From contig JBGSTD010000048.1 of NCBI GenBank assembly GCA_041736675.1, forward strand, positions 1-64,000: a DNA stretch of 64,000 nt, given 5' to 3'. Made by a program: the position numbers and the translations under genes. The notes under the pieces are model-generated. The model saw only the letters and a list, made by a program, of their open reading frames with translations. It made no database searches and was not told the DNA's origin. Of this stretch, positions 1 through 7,868 are shown in pieces; the first letter of the stretch is position 1; each line of letters begins with the position of its first letter. Origin of the DNA: Salaquimonas sp041736675 (GTDB taxonomy: Bacteria > Pseudomonadota > Alphaproteobacteria > Rhizobiales > Rhizobiaceae).

Positions 1-88
1 CGAACGCTTCTACAACCCGAAACGCCGCCACTCGACCAACGGCTATTTAAGCCCTATACAATACGAGGAGAGAGCGATGAAAGCTTAA
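1..88 (+). mobile_element. IS3-family transposase (OrfB), C-terminal end only
   Basis: The frame that starts at base 2 and ends with TAA at 86-88 reads ERFYNPKRRHSTNGYLSP and then IQYEERAMKA. This is the familiar tail of IS3-group OrfB DDE transposases (YNxxRxHxxxxYxSPxxYE). The rest of the element lies left of the window, so neither completeness nor the left end can be judged. No clear terminal inverted repeat is visible directly after the stop. It marks the start of a mobile or accessory segment. Confidence 0.85.
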
Positions 89-89
89 G

Positions 90-410
90 TTGCCGTCCAC
101 GAAACCGGCAGCAGCTCAGTTGAAAGAGTTTCCGGCATTGCGGGTATTCGGGTTTACTTCATGGCAACCGAATACAAAGATCGGATCAGCCATCCAGAAG
201 CTACGGGATGACCAATGGGAGAGGTTTGCGATTCGGTTCTCAGACCAACCTGGTGAATCCCGGTCTGCATCGGTCATAGCTGACATCACAGACGGCCCCA
301 CAAAGGGCAATGGCATCATTTGTCCGGCTGAACTATCGAAGACCGAATGCTGTGGGACCTGCGGGTATTGCTGGAATAGTCAGCAGCCGGTCGTGTTTAT
401 CCAACACTGA
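90..410 (+). pseudogene. Probable 3' remnant of a gene with a C-x2-C-x2-CW tail
   Basis: An open frame lies directly behind the transposase end. It has only a TTG at its 5' edge and no ribosome binding site. From about residue 31 on it looks like real protein (KIGSAIQKLRDD, then ADITDGPTKGNGIICPAE), ending in a cysteine motif CCGTCGYCW and a final H. I recall similar C-termini in conserved proteins of rhizobial plasmids but cannot name the family with certainty. The most likely reading is the C-terminal part of a gene cut by the insertion. Function unknown. Confidence 0.45.
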
Positions 411-416
411 CAAATA

Positions 417-446
417 TTGACTTTTAGTGGCAGTTTGCACTATACC
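417..446 (+). promoter_or_regulatory. Candidate sigma70 promoter before the Ner-like gene
   Basis: TTGACT (417-422) and TATACC (441-446) are separated by 18 bases. If real, transcription would begin around 452, which excludes the GTG at 427 as start of the next gene and makes the ATG at 454 nearly leaderless. Sequence-only call. Confidence 0.3.
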
Positions 447-453
447 GCACCCA

Positions 454-828
454 ATGAGTGAGGGTCATCGATATGACAGTGAAATCAACAAAGTAACGAC
501 CTCAAACAACTCAAAACAATCTTTGACAATTGAAAACAACGTGTGCTGGACGCCCGAACGCATCCGCCATGAGTTGTTGAATCGCGGATTCACCTTGTCT
601 GCCCTGGCAAGGCATCATGGGGTCAGCCCGTCAACCTTCCGCAATTGTTTAAGACGACCCTGGCCCCTGGCCGAAGAACTTTTGGCAAAGACATTGTCAA
701 CGCCGGAGCGCATCGTCACGCCTCAGGAGATGTTTCCTGACCGATACGATCCCGAGGGGCTGCCCATCAAATACCGAAGCCATCTGGGCAATCAGAATGC
801 CCGTAAGAAGTCTCACCCTGGCAGATAG
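454..828 (+). CDS. Ner/Nlp-like helix-turn-helix DNA-binding protein
   Basis: 124 residues from the ATG at 454; a GTG at 427 is also in frame. The N-terminal 35 residues are polar and low in complexity. The core (TPERIRHELLNRGFTLSALA, then SPSTFRNCLRRPWP) matches the Ner family of phage Mu-like repressors and SfsB/Nlp regulators, in which a helix-turn-helix is followed by a conserved RPWP and the phrase 'FPDRYDPEG'. Ner proteins repress early promoters of transposable phages. Its position between an IS end and a plasmid-like cassette fits a mobile origin. No ribosome binding site is evident before either start. Confidence 0.65.
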   Translation: MSEGHRYDSEINKVTTSNNSKQSLTIENNVCWTPERIRHELLNRGFTLSALARHHGVSPSTFRNCLRRPWPLAEELLAKTLSTPERIVTPQEMFPDRYDPEGLPIKYRSHLGNQNARKKSHPGR

Positions 829-849
829 CTCACATTGGAGGAAACACAT

Positions 850-1308
850 ATGAAACCAGTCCACACCATAGCACTCGTTCTCACCGGCATGATGATGCTT
901 CATAACAGCACTGTCTCCGTCGCTGGGCCAGTGCAGGAAGCTAGTAGCACTTCCAACGCGTCTGCCTATCTCGATGCCAATGAAGTACGCACGAAGATCA
1001 TCGGTAATACGATGGAGGGAAAGGTATTCCTCCAAGGACCGGGGATCATCACCGGCAGGTTCTATCATCATCCCAATGGTTCTTCCATTGATCGCATCCT
1101 GGTCAGGAACTCGTACCGTCGGGCCACCGGCGTATGGCGGGTCCTTGATGATGGTGCCCTTTGCTCGACCTTCAAGGCAAGGAGGCAAGGCCGTGAATCG
1201 TGTCATTGGGTCAAACTGAACGGCAATCAGTTGATCCTCGATCCGGCAAACGACGTAGCGGTTCGGCTGACGGGCAAATTACTTCCTAGCAATCAGATAC
1301 CGGACTGA
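850..1308 (+). CDS. Small secreted protein, DUF995-like
   Basis: 152 residues from the ATG at 850, which has a strong GGAGGA at 837-842, seven bases upstream. Residues 1-25 form a signal peptide (MKPVHTIALVLTGMMML, cleavage near SVAG). The mature part contains YLDANEVRTKIIGNT, a glycine-rich stretch, then GVWRVLDDGALCSTF and a second cysteine in ESCHW. The pattern 'G.W....G.LC......C' is that of small periplasmic proteins annotated DUF995 in rhizobia, whose function is unknown. The two cysteines could form a disulphide. The family assignment is by pattern only. Confidence 0.6.
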   Translation: MKPVHTIALVLTGMMMLHNSTVSVAGPVQEASSTSNASAYLDANEVRTKIIGNTMEGKVFLQGPGIITGRFYHHPNGSSIDRILVRNSYRRATGVWRVLDDGALCSTFKARRQGRESCHWVKLNGNQLILDPANDVAVRLTGKLLPSNQIPD

Positions 1309-1314
1309 TTGCGA

Positions 1315-1515
1315 CTAACTGGGTTTGAACTGCTGGAACAATGCGACCACGTCACAGTCTTCGATATTGTTGTCTTCTTCAATGAGGTCAGCCAGGGCTT
1401 CCACGGCCATCTCAAAGGCTTCTCCAAGAGAAACACCCAATTCATGGGCGAGGTCACGAAACCACTCAGCGACCTCGTAATCAACGTTCCTAATCGTAAT
1501 ACGATAATTGGTCAT
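1315..1515 (-). CDS. Small acidic helical protein, possibly ribbon-helix-helix
   Basis: 66 residues, convergent with the secreted protein gene and ending 6 bases from its stop. It starts ATG at 1515 with GGGGG about 11 bases upstream. The short basic N-terminus (MTNYRITIRNVDYEVAEWF) could be the beta strand of a ribbon-helix-helix fold, followed by two helices (LGVSLGEAFEMAVEALADL) and an acidic tail. That is the size and shape of small antitoxin-like or copy-control proteins, but no toxin partner is visible. I do not recognise a named family. Confidence 0.5.
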   Translation of the reverse strand: MTNYRITIRNVDYEVAEWFRDLAHELGVSLGEAFEMAVEALADLIEEDNNIEDCDVVALFQQFKPS

Positions 1516-1721
1516 GATCCCGATATCCCCCTGAATATTTAGGGAGTGAGCAAAAACCCTTATCTAGGTCTTGATGTCGGGATCATTTTCGCTACTTCAC
1601 CATCATGGCGGTGTGTCTGGTCCAATCCCAGGATACCGAAAAGTTGAATCACACATGAAAAATTCCGTCCGGTGATAAATATCATCGGTGGTGTTTGTTT
1701 GCCGCCAATCCTGCGACGTGG

Positions 1722-1739
1722 CTGGGACAAATGTCCCAG
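1722..1739. repeat. Perfect inverted repeat, candidate operator of the cop-rep operon
   Basis: CTGGGAC (1722-1728) and GTCCCAG (1733-1739) are exact inverted copies around AAAT, 42 bases before the start of the RHH gene. A shorter dyad TGATAAATATCA lies at 1673-1684. RHH copy-control proteins bind such short dyads at their own promoter, so this is a candidate autoregulatory site. No promoter boxes are clear. Confidence 0.4.
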
Positions 1740-1780
1740 TCACACTTGCGGGGAATCCATGCAGGATTGGAACAACGAAC

Positions 1781-2194
1781 ATGAACAAACTAATCAACAA
1801 GGGTCGAAGACCCAGAAGGCAGAATGGCAATGCGAGAGACAAAACCCCTTGGACAATAAAGGGGTTGGGTAATACCACGCGTTTCAGGATTCAAAGCCTT
1901 GCTCAGCTATGCGGCACAACCCAGGCTTCCATCATCGAAGCCGGTATTGATCTTCTTCACGAACAGCTAGTCGGAACAGTTTCAGAAAAAAGAAAAGGTA
2001 ATACCTTTTCTCGCAAATCATCAAATGACCTGATCAACGATCTACTGGATCGCACACCTTCCAATCACCCATCGGTATTGAAACTCGAACGCGAACTGCT
2101 TGAAAGGCGTAATCGCAGAAAAGCGTTTCTCGCCGAACATTTGCGTTCTGAGATTTGTCCCCACGATCCATCGGAGGACAAGTCCAGTGTGTAA
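1781..2194 (+). CDS. Ribbon-helix-helix protein, CopG-like candidate repressor
   Basis: 137 residues from ATG 1781; the open frame extends to 1688 but the upstream part is rich in Cys and Pro and unlikely to be coding. A basic N-terminus (KLINKGRRPRRQNGNARDK) precedes a segment with ribbon-helix-helix spacing: TTRFRIQSLAQLCGTTQASI followed by an IIEAGIDLL helix. The C-terminal half is charged and probably a coiled helix (LKLERELLERRNRRKAF). The gene overlaps the downstream replication gene by 8 bases, so the two are translationally coupled. A small RHH protein in front of a HUH Rep is the arrangement of copG-repB of pMV158-type plasmids. Function is inferred from fold and context only. Confidence 0.55.
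   Translation: MNKLINKGRRPRRQNGNARDKTPWTIKGLGNTTRFRIQSLAQLCGTTQASIIEAGIDLLHEQLVGTVSEKRKGNTFSRKSSNDLINDLLDRTPSNHPSVLKLERELLERRNRRKAFLAEHLRSEICPHDPSEDKSSV
1991..2011. repeat. 9-bp perfect inverted repeat inside the RHH gene
   Basis: AGAAAAGGT (1991-1999), AAT, ACCTTTTCT (2003-2011). Its centre GGTAATACC occurs a second time at 1868-1876 in the same gene. Two copies of a symmetric 9-mer next to a Rep gene could be a binding or nicking site, but coding constraints could also explain them. Confidence 0.35.
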
Positions 2195-3362
2195 CAGTTG
2201 TTCACCCAAAAATCTTGTAGACCAGTACAAAAATACCAAACCCAAAAACCAAGGTAAGCCGATAATGGATTTGGTATTAAACGACACGCCCCTATACCTG
2301 TTGCCGGAAAAAATTCGAAAAGTATTTTCCACCTGGAGGAAGTGCGGTCTTCCATTCACACGAATCATAAATGGATTCGAAGTCCATTATCGAAACTACA
2401 AATGCCAACATCCTCTTTGTCCTCGATGCAACGAATGGGTCAAGAAGAAGATTGCGACCAAGACGGCCACTAAGTTCAAAAAGATCGGTGCATTACTAGC
2501 ACCCAATGAGCACTTTTCTTACATCACCATAAATTGGGTAAAACTGCCTCTGGGGTCGGACTTCAAAAAATCCTGTGACGAATTGAAAAGAATTATCAGA
2601 TACCGATTCACTAAAAAGATGACAGAAATTGTCTATCTGTCTGAGTTTGAAATAGCTGTTCAAAAAGACGAGGTATCTGGTGCTGTTTTTGGGATGCTGC
2701 ATGTACATGGTTGGTGCTATCATCCGAAGTATGCTCGACAAGAAGTTCTAGATGATTTGCTAAGTGTGTTCACTGGACCCAATCAGATTGACGTTCAAGG
2801 TCCTCACAAGGACAAGGTTCTTTTTGATAACATCGAATACGCATCTGAATATGTCCATGACATTGATTTGGATATTGCACCAAAGAAGTTTGGCAATTTG
2901 ACTGGTTCAGTACTTCTTAAACTTCTAATCTCTATCGAATCAATCCGCTCCAGGGGAAGAATGGGACTTCGCTTTGAAGTGGGATATCGCACAGCTTCAA
3001 GGCTTTATAAGAATAAGATTTCACTTGGATTGGGTCGACTTAAAAGTCGCCCAGTGAAAGATTTATCACAACTGGGATGTATTCGGACTGAACTGATAGA
3101 AAATGTCGTTGGGGCTGATCCGCCTGGTGTCAATCAGATCAAATTAACTGATTTCTCCCAATCAAAAACTTACCACATGCCATCTGAAATCTCACCGACT
3201 GCCCGAAAAATCGAGTGGTCTATTTGTCCTTGTCAAAGGTTCGGCGAATCGGAAATTGGCATAAACTGCGATTCTCGACTTCGAGCCGTCATTCCCAATT
3301 TGTTTTTTTCTACGGATTATCATTTCAGATTCGGAATCACACTCGAACGAAAAAATGAATAA
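2187..3362 (+). CDS. HUH-type rolling-circle replication initiator (Rep_1-like)
   Basis: 391 residues from GTG 2187, chosen because GGAGGA at 2173-2178 lies 8 bases upstream; an ATG at 2265 is a weaker alternative. Order of motifs: CNSC at residues 2-5; a Rep_1-type zinc-like knuckle CQHPLCPRC at 73-81 followed by a basic helix; motif I EHFSYITINW at 108-117; motif II HVHGW at 172-176, the metal-binding HUH pair; motif III EYASEYVHD at 217-225 with two tyrosines spaced four apart, as expected for the nicking residue. This order is that of pUB110/pC194-type initiators, which nick the plus origin and carry the 5' end on a tyrosine. The last 150 residues are not recognised. The AT-rich codon use contrasts with the neighbouring paa genes, which suggests acquisition. 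Confidence 0.7.
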   Translation: MCNSCSPKNLVDQYKNTKPKNQGKPIMDLVLNDTPLYLLPEKIRKVFSTWRKCGLPFTRIINGFEVHYRNYKCQHPLCPRCNEWVKKKIATKTATKFKKIGALLAPNEHFSYITINWVKLPLGSDFKKSCDELKRIIRYRFTKKMTEIVYLSEFEIAVQKDEVSGAVFGMLHVHGWCYHPKYARQEVLDDLLSVFTGPNQIDVQGPHKDKVLFDNIEYASEYVHDIDLDIAPKKFGNLTGSVLLKLLISIESIRSRGRMGLRFEVGYRTASRLYKNKISLGLGRLKSRPVKDLSQLGCIRTELIENVVGADPPGVNQIKLTDFSQSKTYHMPSEISPTARKIEWSICPCQRFGESEIGINCDSRLRAVIPNLFFSTDYHFRFGITLERKNE

Positions 3363-3660
3363 TTCATCCAATACAGCCAAGGCTAACTCTTACTGCTAAC
3401 CCATACAGCGTGGTTGTCGAGCAAATCAAAAATCATTCTCAATACAAAACCTGGTATGGTACATATGTTCGATACATAAAACTAGAATAGATGCGTCATT
3501 ATTGCGAATTAAGCAATTATTTCAAACAGATAAAACATCACTACAAAGATATTTGCACACTCCGGCGGGGGGCACTATTTGATTTTCCTGACCATTCTTT
3601 CACAGGAGGCCTGCTTCATCTGCCAGCCAACGGTTGGGAATGCGGTACACCTGATTGCCG
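3363..3660. other. Intergenic junction between accessory DNA and the paa cluster
   Basis: The first 200 bases are AT-rich, without an open frame of note, and could hold the replication origin of the upstream Rep or simply be decayed DNA. At about 3560 the composition changes to that of the paa genes. I see no attachment-site duplication and no terminator. Confidence 0.5.
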
Positions 3661-4269
3661 TTAAAGGTTCCTGAGGCCACTGATCAAAATACCGGTTGCC
3701 AGTCTACCGTAACTTTCCCGGCTGATGCCTTTGCCGGGTGCCTTTAAGTGTCTGTGCCATTGGTAAAACCAGTTGAGCATCCCGAACAGCGACATGGTAA
3801 CTGGATACAGTCGATGTTTGTCAGCAGCAAAATATTCAGGATGAATATTCACAATCACATCGGCAAAAACCTGAACGATCTTGCGTTGTACAAGCGCCAA
3901 TTGCTTTTGCTGATCGGCGGTCAATGAACCCATGGCTTCAAGTTGCAGCCGGTGCTGGTGGTCTGCTCCACGATACTTGTCCAGAAGTACCAAAACCAGT
4001 TTTTCCAAATCAGCCTGCGCATCCGTTTCCTCGAGAACACAACCCTCCAGCGCCTTGAGAAGGGAGCCAAGATAACTTTCCAGAATATCAAACAGCAGCA
4101 ACTCCTTGCCGGCATAATAATGATAAATCAGCGCCTTTGACACATGGCACTCTTTGGCCAATTGCGCCATTGAAGCTCGGTCATATCCGTTTTCCGCGAA
4201 AAATTTCGCTGCGGTCGCAAGAATCGCGCGCCGTTTCTCGTCGTGGTCCTTGGCAACACTGCGCGCCAA
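3661..4269 (-). CDS. paaR: TetR-family repressor of phenylacetate catabolism (PaaR)
   Basis: 202 residues. The start is TTG at 4269, because no ATG lies before the DNA-binding domain; AAGGA stands 10 bases upstream inside the end of paaK. The N-terminal helix-turn-helix is clear (EKRRAILATAAKFFAENGYD, then HVSKALIYHYYAGKELL). The C-terminal ligand domain resembles the TetR_C group of PaaR regulators of alpha- and betaproteobacteria, which bind phenylacetyl-CoA and release the paa promoters. Three bases separate it from the paaK stop, so the two are one transcription unit. The symbol rests on the TetR fold plus gene context. Confidence 0.85.
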   Translation of the reverse strand: MARSVAKDHDEKRRAILATAAKFFAENGYDRASMAQLAKECHVSKALIYHYYAGKELLLFDILESYLGSLLKALEGCVLEETDAQADLEKLVLVLLDKYRGADHQHRLQLEAMGSLTADQQKQLALVQRKIVQVFADVIVNIHPEYFAADKHRLYPVTMSLFGMLNWFYQWHRHLKAPGKGISRESYGRLATGILISGLRNL

Positions 4270-4272
4270 AAC

Positions 4273-5574
4273 TCAGCGTTCCTTTTTTCGGTTGTCAATA
4301 ATTCGCACCGCCTTGCCTTCCGAGCGGGCAACAGAATTGATCGGCCCGACGATCACTTCGGCAGAAATTCCAATATTGTTCTTGATCAGCTTTGCCAATT
4401 GGTCTGACGCTTTTGCAGTATCGCCAGAACCAACCGGTTCCACATGGATAATCATGTGATCCATCCGCCCTTGGTTGACCAGCTCGATCTGAAAATGCGT
4501 CGCCAGTACCTTTACTTTCAGCAATTGCTCTTCAATCTGGGTAGGAAAGACATTTACCCCGCGAAGGATCATCATGTCATCGCTTCGCCCTGTCACCTTT
4601 TCCATTCGTCGCATGGACCGGGCAGTTCCCGGCAATAGGCGTGTCAGATCGCGGGTACGGTAACGGATGATGGGAAAGGCTTCCTTGGTAAGCGAAGTGA
4701 AAACGAGTTCACCAAGTTCGCCGTCAGGAAGCACTTCACCCGTTTCAGGGTCAATCACCTCAGGATAAAAATGATCTTCCCAGATATGCAGTCCATCCTT
4801 GGTTTCAACGCATTCATTGGCGACACCCGGTCCGATGACTTCCGAGAGGCCGTAAATGTCAACAGCATGCATGTCGAAGGCCTGCTCGACCTCAAGCCGC
4901 ATCGCATTGGTCCAAGGTTCAGCTCCGAATATGCCGACCTTGAGCGGGGTCTTGCGTGGATCGCGCCCCTGACGGTGATATTCATCAAGAATCGAGAGCA
5001 TATAAGATGGGGTGACAGTAATTCCGGTTGCCTTGAAGTCCTCGATCAGGAGAACCTGCCGCGCGGTCATGCCGCCTGAAACCGGCACCACGCTCAAACC
5101 CATTTTTTCCGCTCCGCCATGAATTCCGAGACCCCCGGTAAACAGGCCGTAGCCATAGGCATTGTGCAGCAAGTCGCCCTTGCGCAGCCCGGAAGCACGC
5201 AGACAGCGGCTAACCACATCCGCCCACATCGCAACATCGTTGCGTGTATAGCCAACGACCGTGGGTTGGCCAGTTGTACCCGATGAGGCATGGACGCGAA
5301 CAATATCCTCACGCGGTACGGCAAACATACCGAAAGGATAATTGTCGCGCAGATCACTTTTGACAGTGAATGGAAATTTGCTGAGATCATTGAGTGTTTG
5401 CAGATCGTTGGGTTGAACACCTGCGGCATCGAAAGACTTTTTATAGTGGGGAACATTTTCATAGGCATGACGAAGAGACCACTTCAATCGCTGCAGTTGA
5501 AGAGCTGAGATTTCATCACGGCTTGCAGTTTCAATTGGTTCGAGATCACCCGGCTTTGGCGATAGATCTTCCAT
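4273..5574 (-). CDS. paaK: Phenylacetate-CoA ligase
   Basis: 433 residues, the family's normal length, from ATG 5574 with GGAGGAA 7 bases upstream; the open frame runs further but that part is not conserved. PaaK activates phenylacetate to phenylacetyl-CoA with ATP, the first step of the aerobic pathway. The adenylate-forming signature HASSGTTGQPTVVGYT is at about residues 132-147, the motif YGLSEVIGPG near 240, and the C-terminal lid carries SDDMMILRGVNVFP. It is divergent from paaZ across a 163-base regulatory region and co-transcribed with paaR. Confidence 0.95.
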   Translation of the reverse strand: MEDLSPKPGDLEPIETASRDEISALQLQRLKWSLRHAYENVPHYKKSFDAAGVQPNDLQTLNDLSKFPFTVKSDLRDNYPFGMFAVPREDIVRVHASSGTTGQPTVVGYTRNDVAMWADVVSRCLRASGLRKGDLLHNAYGYGLFTGGLGIHGGAEKMGLSVVPVSGGMTARQVLLIEDFKATGITVTPSYMLSILDEYHRQGRDPRKTPLKVGIFGAEPWTNAMRLEVEQAFDMHAVDIYGLSEVIGPGVANECVETKDGLHIWEDHFYPEVIDPETGEVLPDGELGELVFTSLTKEAFPIIRYRTRDLTRLLPGTARSMRRMEKVTGRSDDMMILRGVNVFPTQIEEQLLKVKVLATHFQIELVNQGRMDHMIIHVEPVGSGDTAKASDQLAKLIKNNIGISAEVIVGPINSVARSEGKAVRIIDNRKKER

Positions 5575-5668
5575 TGGTAATTCCTCCCGGACACAAACTC
5601 CCCCGATCTGCCTGCTTGCTTGCAAAACCGGAAACGCGGCAGATCCTGTCAATTTTGATATTGCATAA

Positions 5669-5682
5669 ACCGACCGGTTGGT
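5669..5682. promoter_or_regulatory. Candidate PaaR operator between paaK and paaZ
   Basis: ACCGACCGGTTGGT is a 14-base palindrome with one mismatched pair. It lies in the divergent promoter region, 56 bases before paaZ and 95 before paaK. The ACCGACCG half-site is the type I recall for TetR-type PaaR. Binding would control both transcription units. Inferred from symmetry and position. Confidence 0.55.
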
Positions 5683-5737
5683 CAATTATACTTTACAGCG
5701 AACTCAAACTTGAAGACAGACAACCGGGAGGACTGAC

Positions 5738-7777
5738 ATGACCCTCATGCAATTGGAGAGTTTTGCCAAAGGGCAGTGGATTGCTCCGGGAGGAGATCTT
5801 CGCCGGATCGCATCAGCAGTCACTGGCGCACCGCTGGCAATTGCAGGATCAGACAATCTCGAATTTGAAGGCATGATCGACTATGCCAAATCTGTCGGCG
5901 GGCCTGCCCTTCGTGCAATGACATTTCATGACCGGGCAAAAATGCTGAAGGCACTGGCTTCCCATCTGCAGGAACGGCGCAGCCCGCTTTACGAATTGTC
6001 CTACAATACCGGCGCTACCTTGTCAGACAGCAAAATCGATATCGATGGCGGTATCGGCACCTTGATGGTTTTTGCCTCGAAGGGCCGTCGTGAAATGCCC
6101 GATGACACAATCTATGTTGACGGCGAAGTGGAAATGCTCGGCCGCAATGGCACTTTCCTTGGCCAGCATGTCTGCACTTCACTGCAAGGCGTTGCTGTTC
6201 ATATCAATGCATTCAATTTTCCAGTTTGGGGAATGCTGGAAAAACTGGCCCCATGTCTTTTGGCGGGAGTTCCGGCAATCGTGAAACCGGCAACCGTAAC
6301 GAGCTACCTGGCAGAGGCCTGCTTCCGGATGATCATTGAGAGCGACATCCTGCCAGCGGGTGCAATCCAGTTGATTACCGGCAATACCGGCAACCTGCTG
6401 GATCATTTGGGTGCCCAGGACGTGGTTGCCTTCACCGGATCGGCAAACACGGCGATTTCCCTGCGCTCAAACCCGCGCATGCTGACGAATTCGGTCCGCT
6501 TCATGGCAGAGCAGGATAGTCTCAACGCGTCACTTCTCGCGCCTGATGCTGCCAGCGGCACGCCAGAATTTGACCTTTTTATCAAGGAAGTTGTGCGTGA
6601 GATGACCGCCAAGGCTGGACAGAAGTGTACCGCTATCCGCCGTATTCTCGTGCCTCAATCGGGTATCGAAGAAGTTGCATCAGCGATCAGCTCCAAGCTC
6701 GCGCAAATAGTTATCGGCAATCCGGCGAACAAGGATGTCCGCATGGGTGCACTAGCCTCAATGGATCAAAAACGCGAAGTGCTTGAGAAAGCAGAAATGC
6801 TGGCAAGTGAATGTCACACGGTTTTTGGAGATCCGGACAGTTTCGAGGTTGTCGATGCCGACAAGGGCGCAGGCGCTTTCTTGCCCCCCATGCTGTTTCA
6901 CTGCGAAAATCCCGATACTGCAAAATGGGTTCACGACACCGAGGCTTTTGGTCCTGTCTCGACAATCATGGCCTATCGCGATCTCGACCACGCATCCAGC
7001 CTGCTGAACCGCGGGCAGGGCTCCCTGGTTGCTTCGGTGATTACCAATGATCCGGCAGTTGCAAGGCAGATGGTCGTCAAGTCAGCCGCATGGCACGGTC
7101 GGCTCTATTTCAACAATCGCACTTCAATGGCTGAAAGCACAGGCCACGGATCGCCCATGCCGCATATGGTTCACGGTGGGCCGGGCAGGGCAGGTGGCGG
7201 CGAAGAACTGGGCGGTATCCGCGGCGTGATGCACTATATGCAGCGGACCGCAATACAGGGAAGTCCTGATATTCTGACAGCTGTCACAGGCAGTTGGATA
7301 AAGGGAACAACTGAAACCAAGCCTGCTTCACACCCCTTCACGCGACCTTTTGAAGCGCTGGTAATTGGCGAAACCCTGCATACCGAATCAAGACAGATCA
7401 CCCTCGAGGACATCGAACACTTTGCCGATTTTACGGGTGACAATTTTTATGCCCATATGGATGAGGAAGCTGCAAAAGCCAATCCGTTTTTTCCAGGTAG
7501 AGTGGCCCACGGCTATCTTTTGTTGAGTTTTGCTGCCGGATTATTTGTCGAACCCAATCCTGGCCCGGTCCTTGCCAATACAGGTTTGAATGCGCTGACG
7601 TTTCAAAAACCGGTTGTGGCTGGAGACAGCATCAAGGTGCGATTAACTGTCAAGCGCAAGACGCGGCGCACCGACACCTATGGAGAGGTTCGCTGGAATG
7701 TCACTTTGACCAACCAAAACGATGAACAGGTCGCGGAATATGAGCTGCTGACAATGAACGAATACAAAAAAGCATGA
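5738..7777 (+). CDS. paaZ: Bifunctional PaaZ: oxepin-CoA hydrolase and 3-oxo-5,6-dehydrosuberyl-CoA semialdehyde dehydrogenase
   Basis: 679 residues, full length, ATG 5738 after GGGAGGA. Residues 1 to about 520 are an aldehyde dehydrogenase with the glutamate in FMAEQDSLN near 256 and the catalytic cysteine in GQKCTAIRR near 296. Residues about 535-679 are a MaoC-like (R)-hydratase with the DxxxxH motif in FTGDNFYAHMD. The hydratase opens the oxepin-CoA ring and the dehydrogenase oxidises the resulting aldehyde with NADP. It is first in the plus-strand arm of the cluster; paaA has its own promoter 33-38 bases after the paaZ stop. Confidence 0.95.
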   Translation: MTLMQLESFAKGQWIAPGGDLRRIASAVTGAPLAIAGSDNLEFEGMIDYAKSVGGPALRAMTFHDRAKMLKALASHLQERRSPLYELSYNTGATLSDSKIDIDGGIGTLMVFASKGRREMPDDTIYVDGEVEMLGRNGTFLGQHVCTSLQGVAVHINAFNFPVWGMLEKLAPCLLAGVPAIVKPATVTSYLAEACFRMIIESDILPAGAIQLITGNTGNLLDHLGAQDVVAFTGSANTAISLRSNPRMLTNSVRFMAEQDSLNASLLAPDAASGTPEFDLFIKEVVREMTAKAGQKCTAIRRILVPQSGIEEVASAISSKLAQIVIGNPANKDVRMGALASMDQKREVLEKAEMLASECHTVFGDPDSFEVVDADKGAGAFLPPMLFHCENPDTAKWVHDTEAFGPVSTIMAYRDLDHASSLLNRGQGSLVASVITNDPAVARQMVVKSAAWHGRLYFNNRTSMAESTGHGSPMPHMVHGGPGRAGGGEELGGIRGVMHYMQRTAIQGSPDILTAVTGSWIKGTTETKPASHPFTRPFEALVIGETLHTESRQITLEDIEHFADFTGDNFYAHMDEEAAKANPFFPGRVAHGYLLLSFAAGLFVEPNPGPVLANTGLNALTFQKPVVAGDSIKVRLTVKRKTRRTDTYGEVRWNVTLTNQNDEQVAEYELLTMNEYKKA

Positions 7778-7794
7778 TCGGGTCCTAACCCTTT

Positions 7795-7839
7795 ATGTTA
7801 CAAAAATTATTGACATTTCAATTTTAGTAACATTATAAT
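7795..7839 (+). promoter_or_regulatory. Consensus sigma70 promoter embedded in a 39-bp dyad upstream of paaA
   Basis: TTGACA (7810-7815) and TATAAT (7834-7839), 18 bases apart, are both perfect. The -35 box lies at the centre of an inverted repeat: ATGTTAC (7795-7801) plus AAAATT (7803-7808) mirror AATTTT (7820-7825) plus GTAACAT (7827-7833), 13 of 14 pairs, centre at 7814. The right arm abuts the -10 box. Such a strong promoter with symmetric half-sites suggests operator control of the paaABCDE operon. Confidence 0.7.
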
Positions 7840-7868
7840 TTGCGTGGTGAAAACTGGAGGAAAAACAC

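Noticed and set aside
2100..2186. N-terminal extension of the Rep frame
   Set aside because: It overlaps the RHH gene entirely and has only a TTG start; the GTG at 2187 has a near-perfect ribosome binding site.
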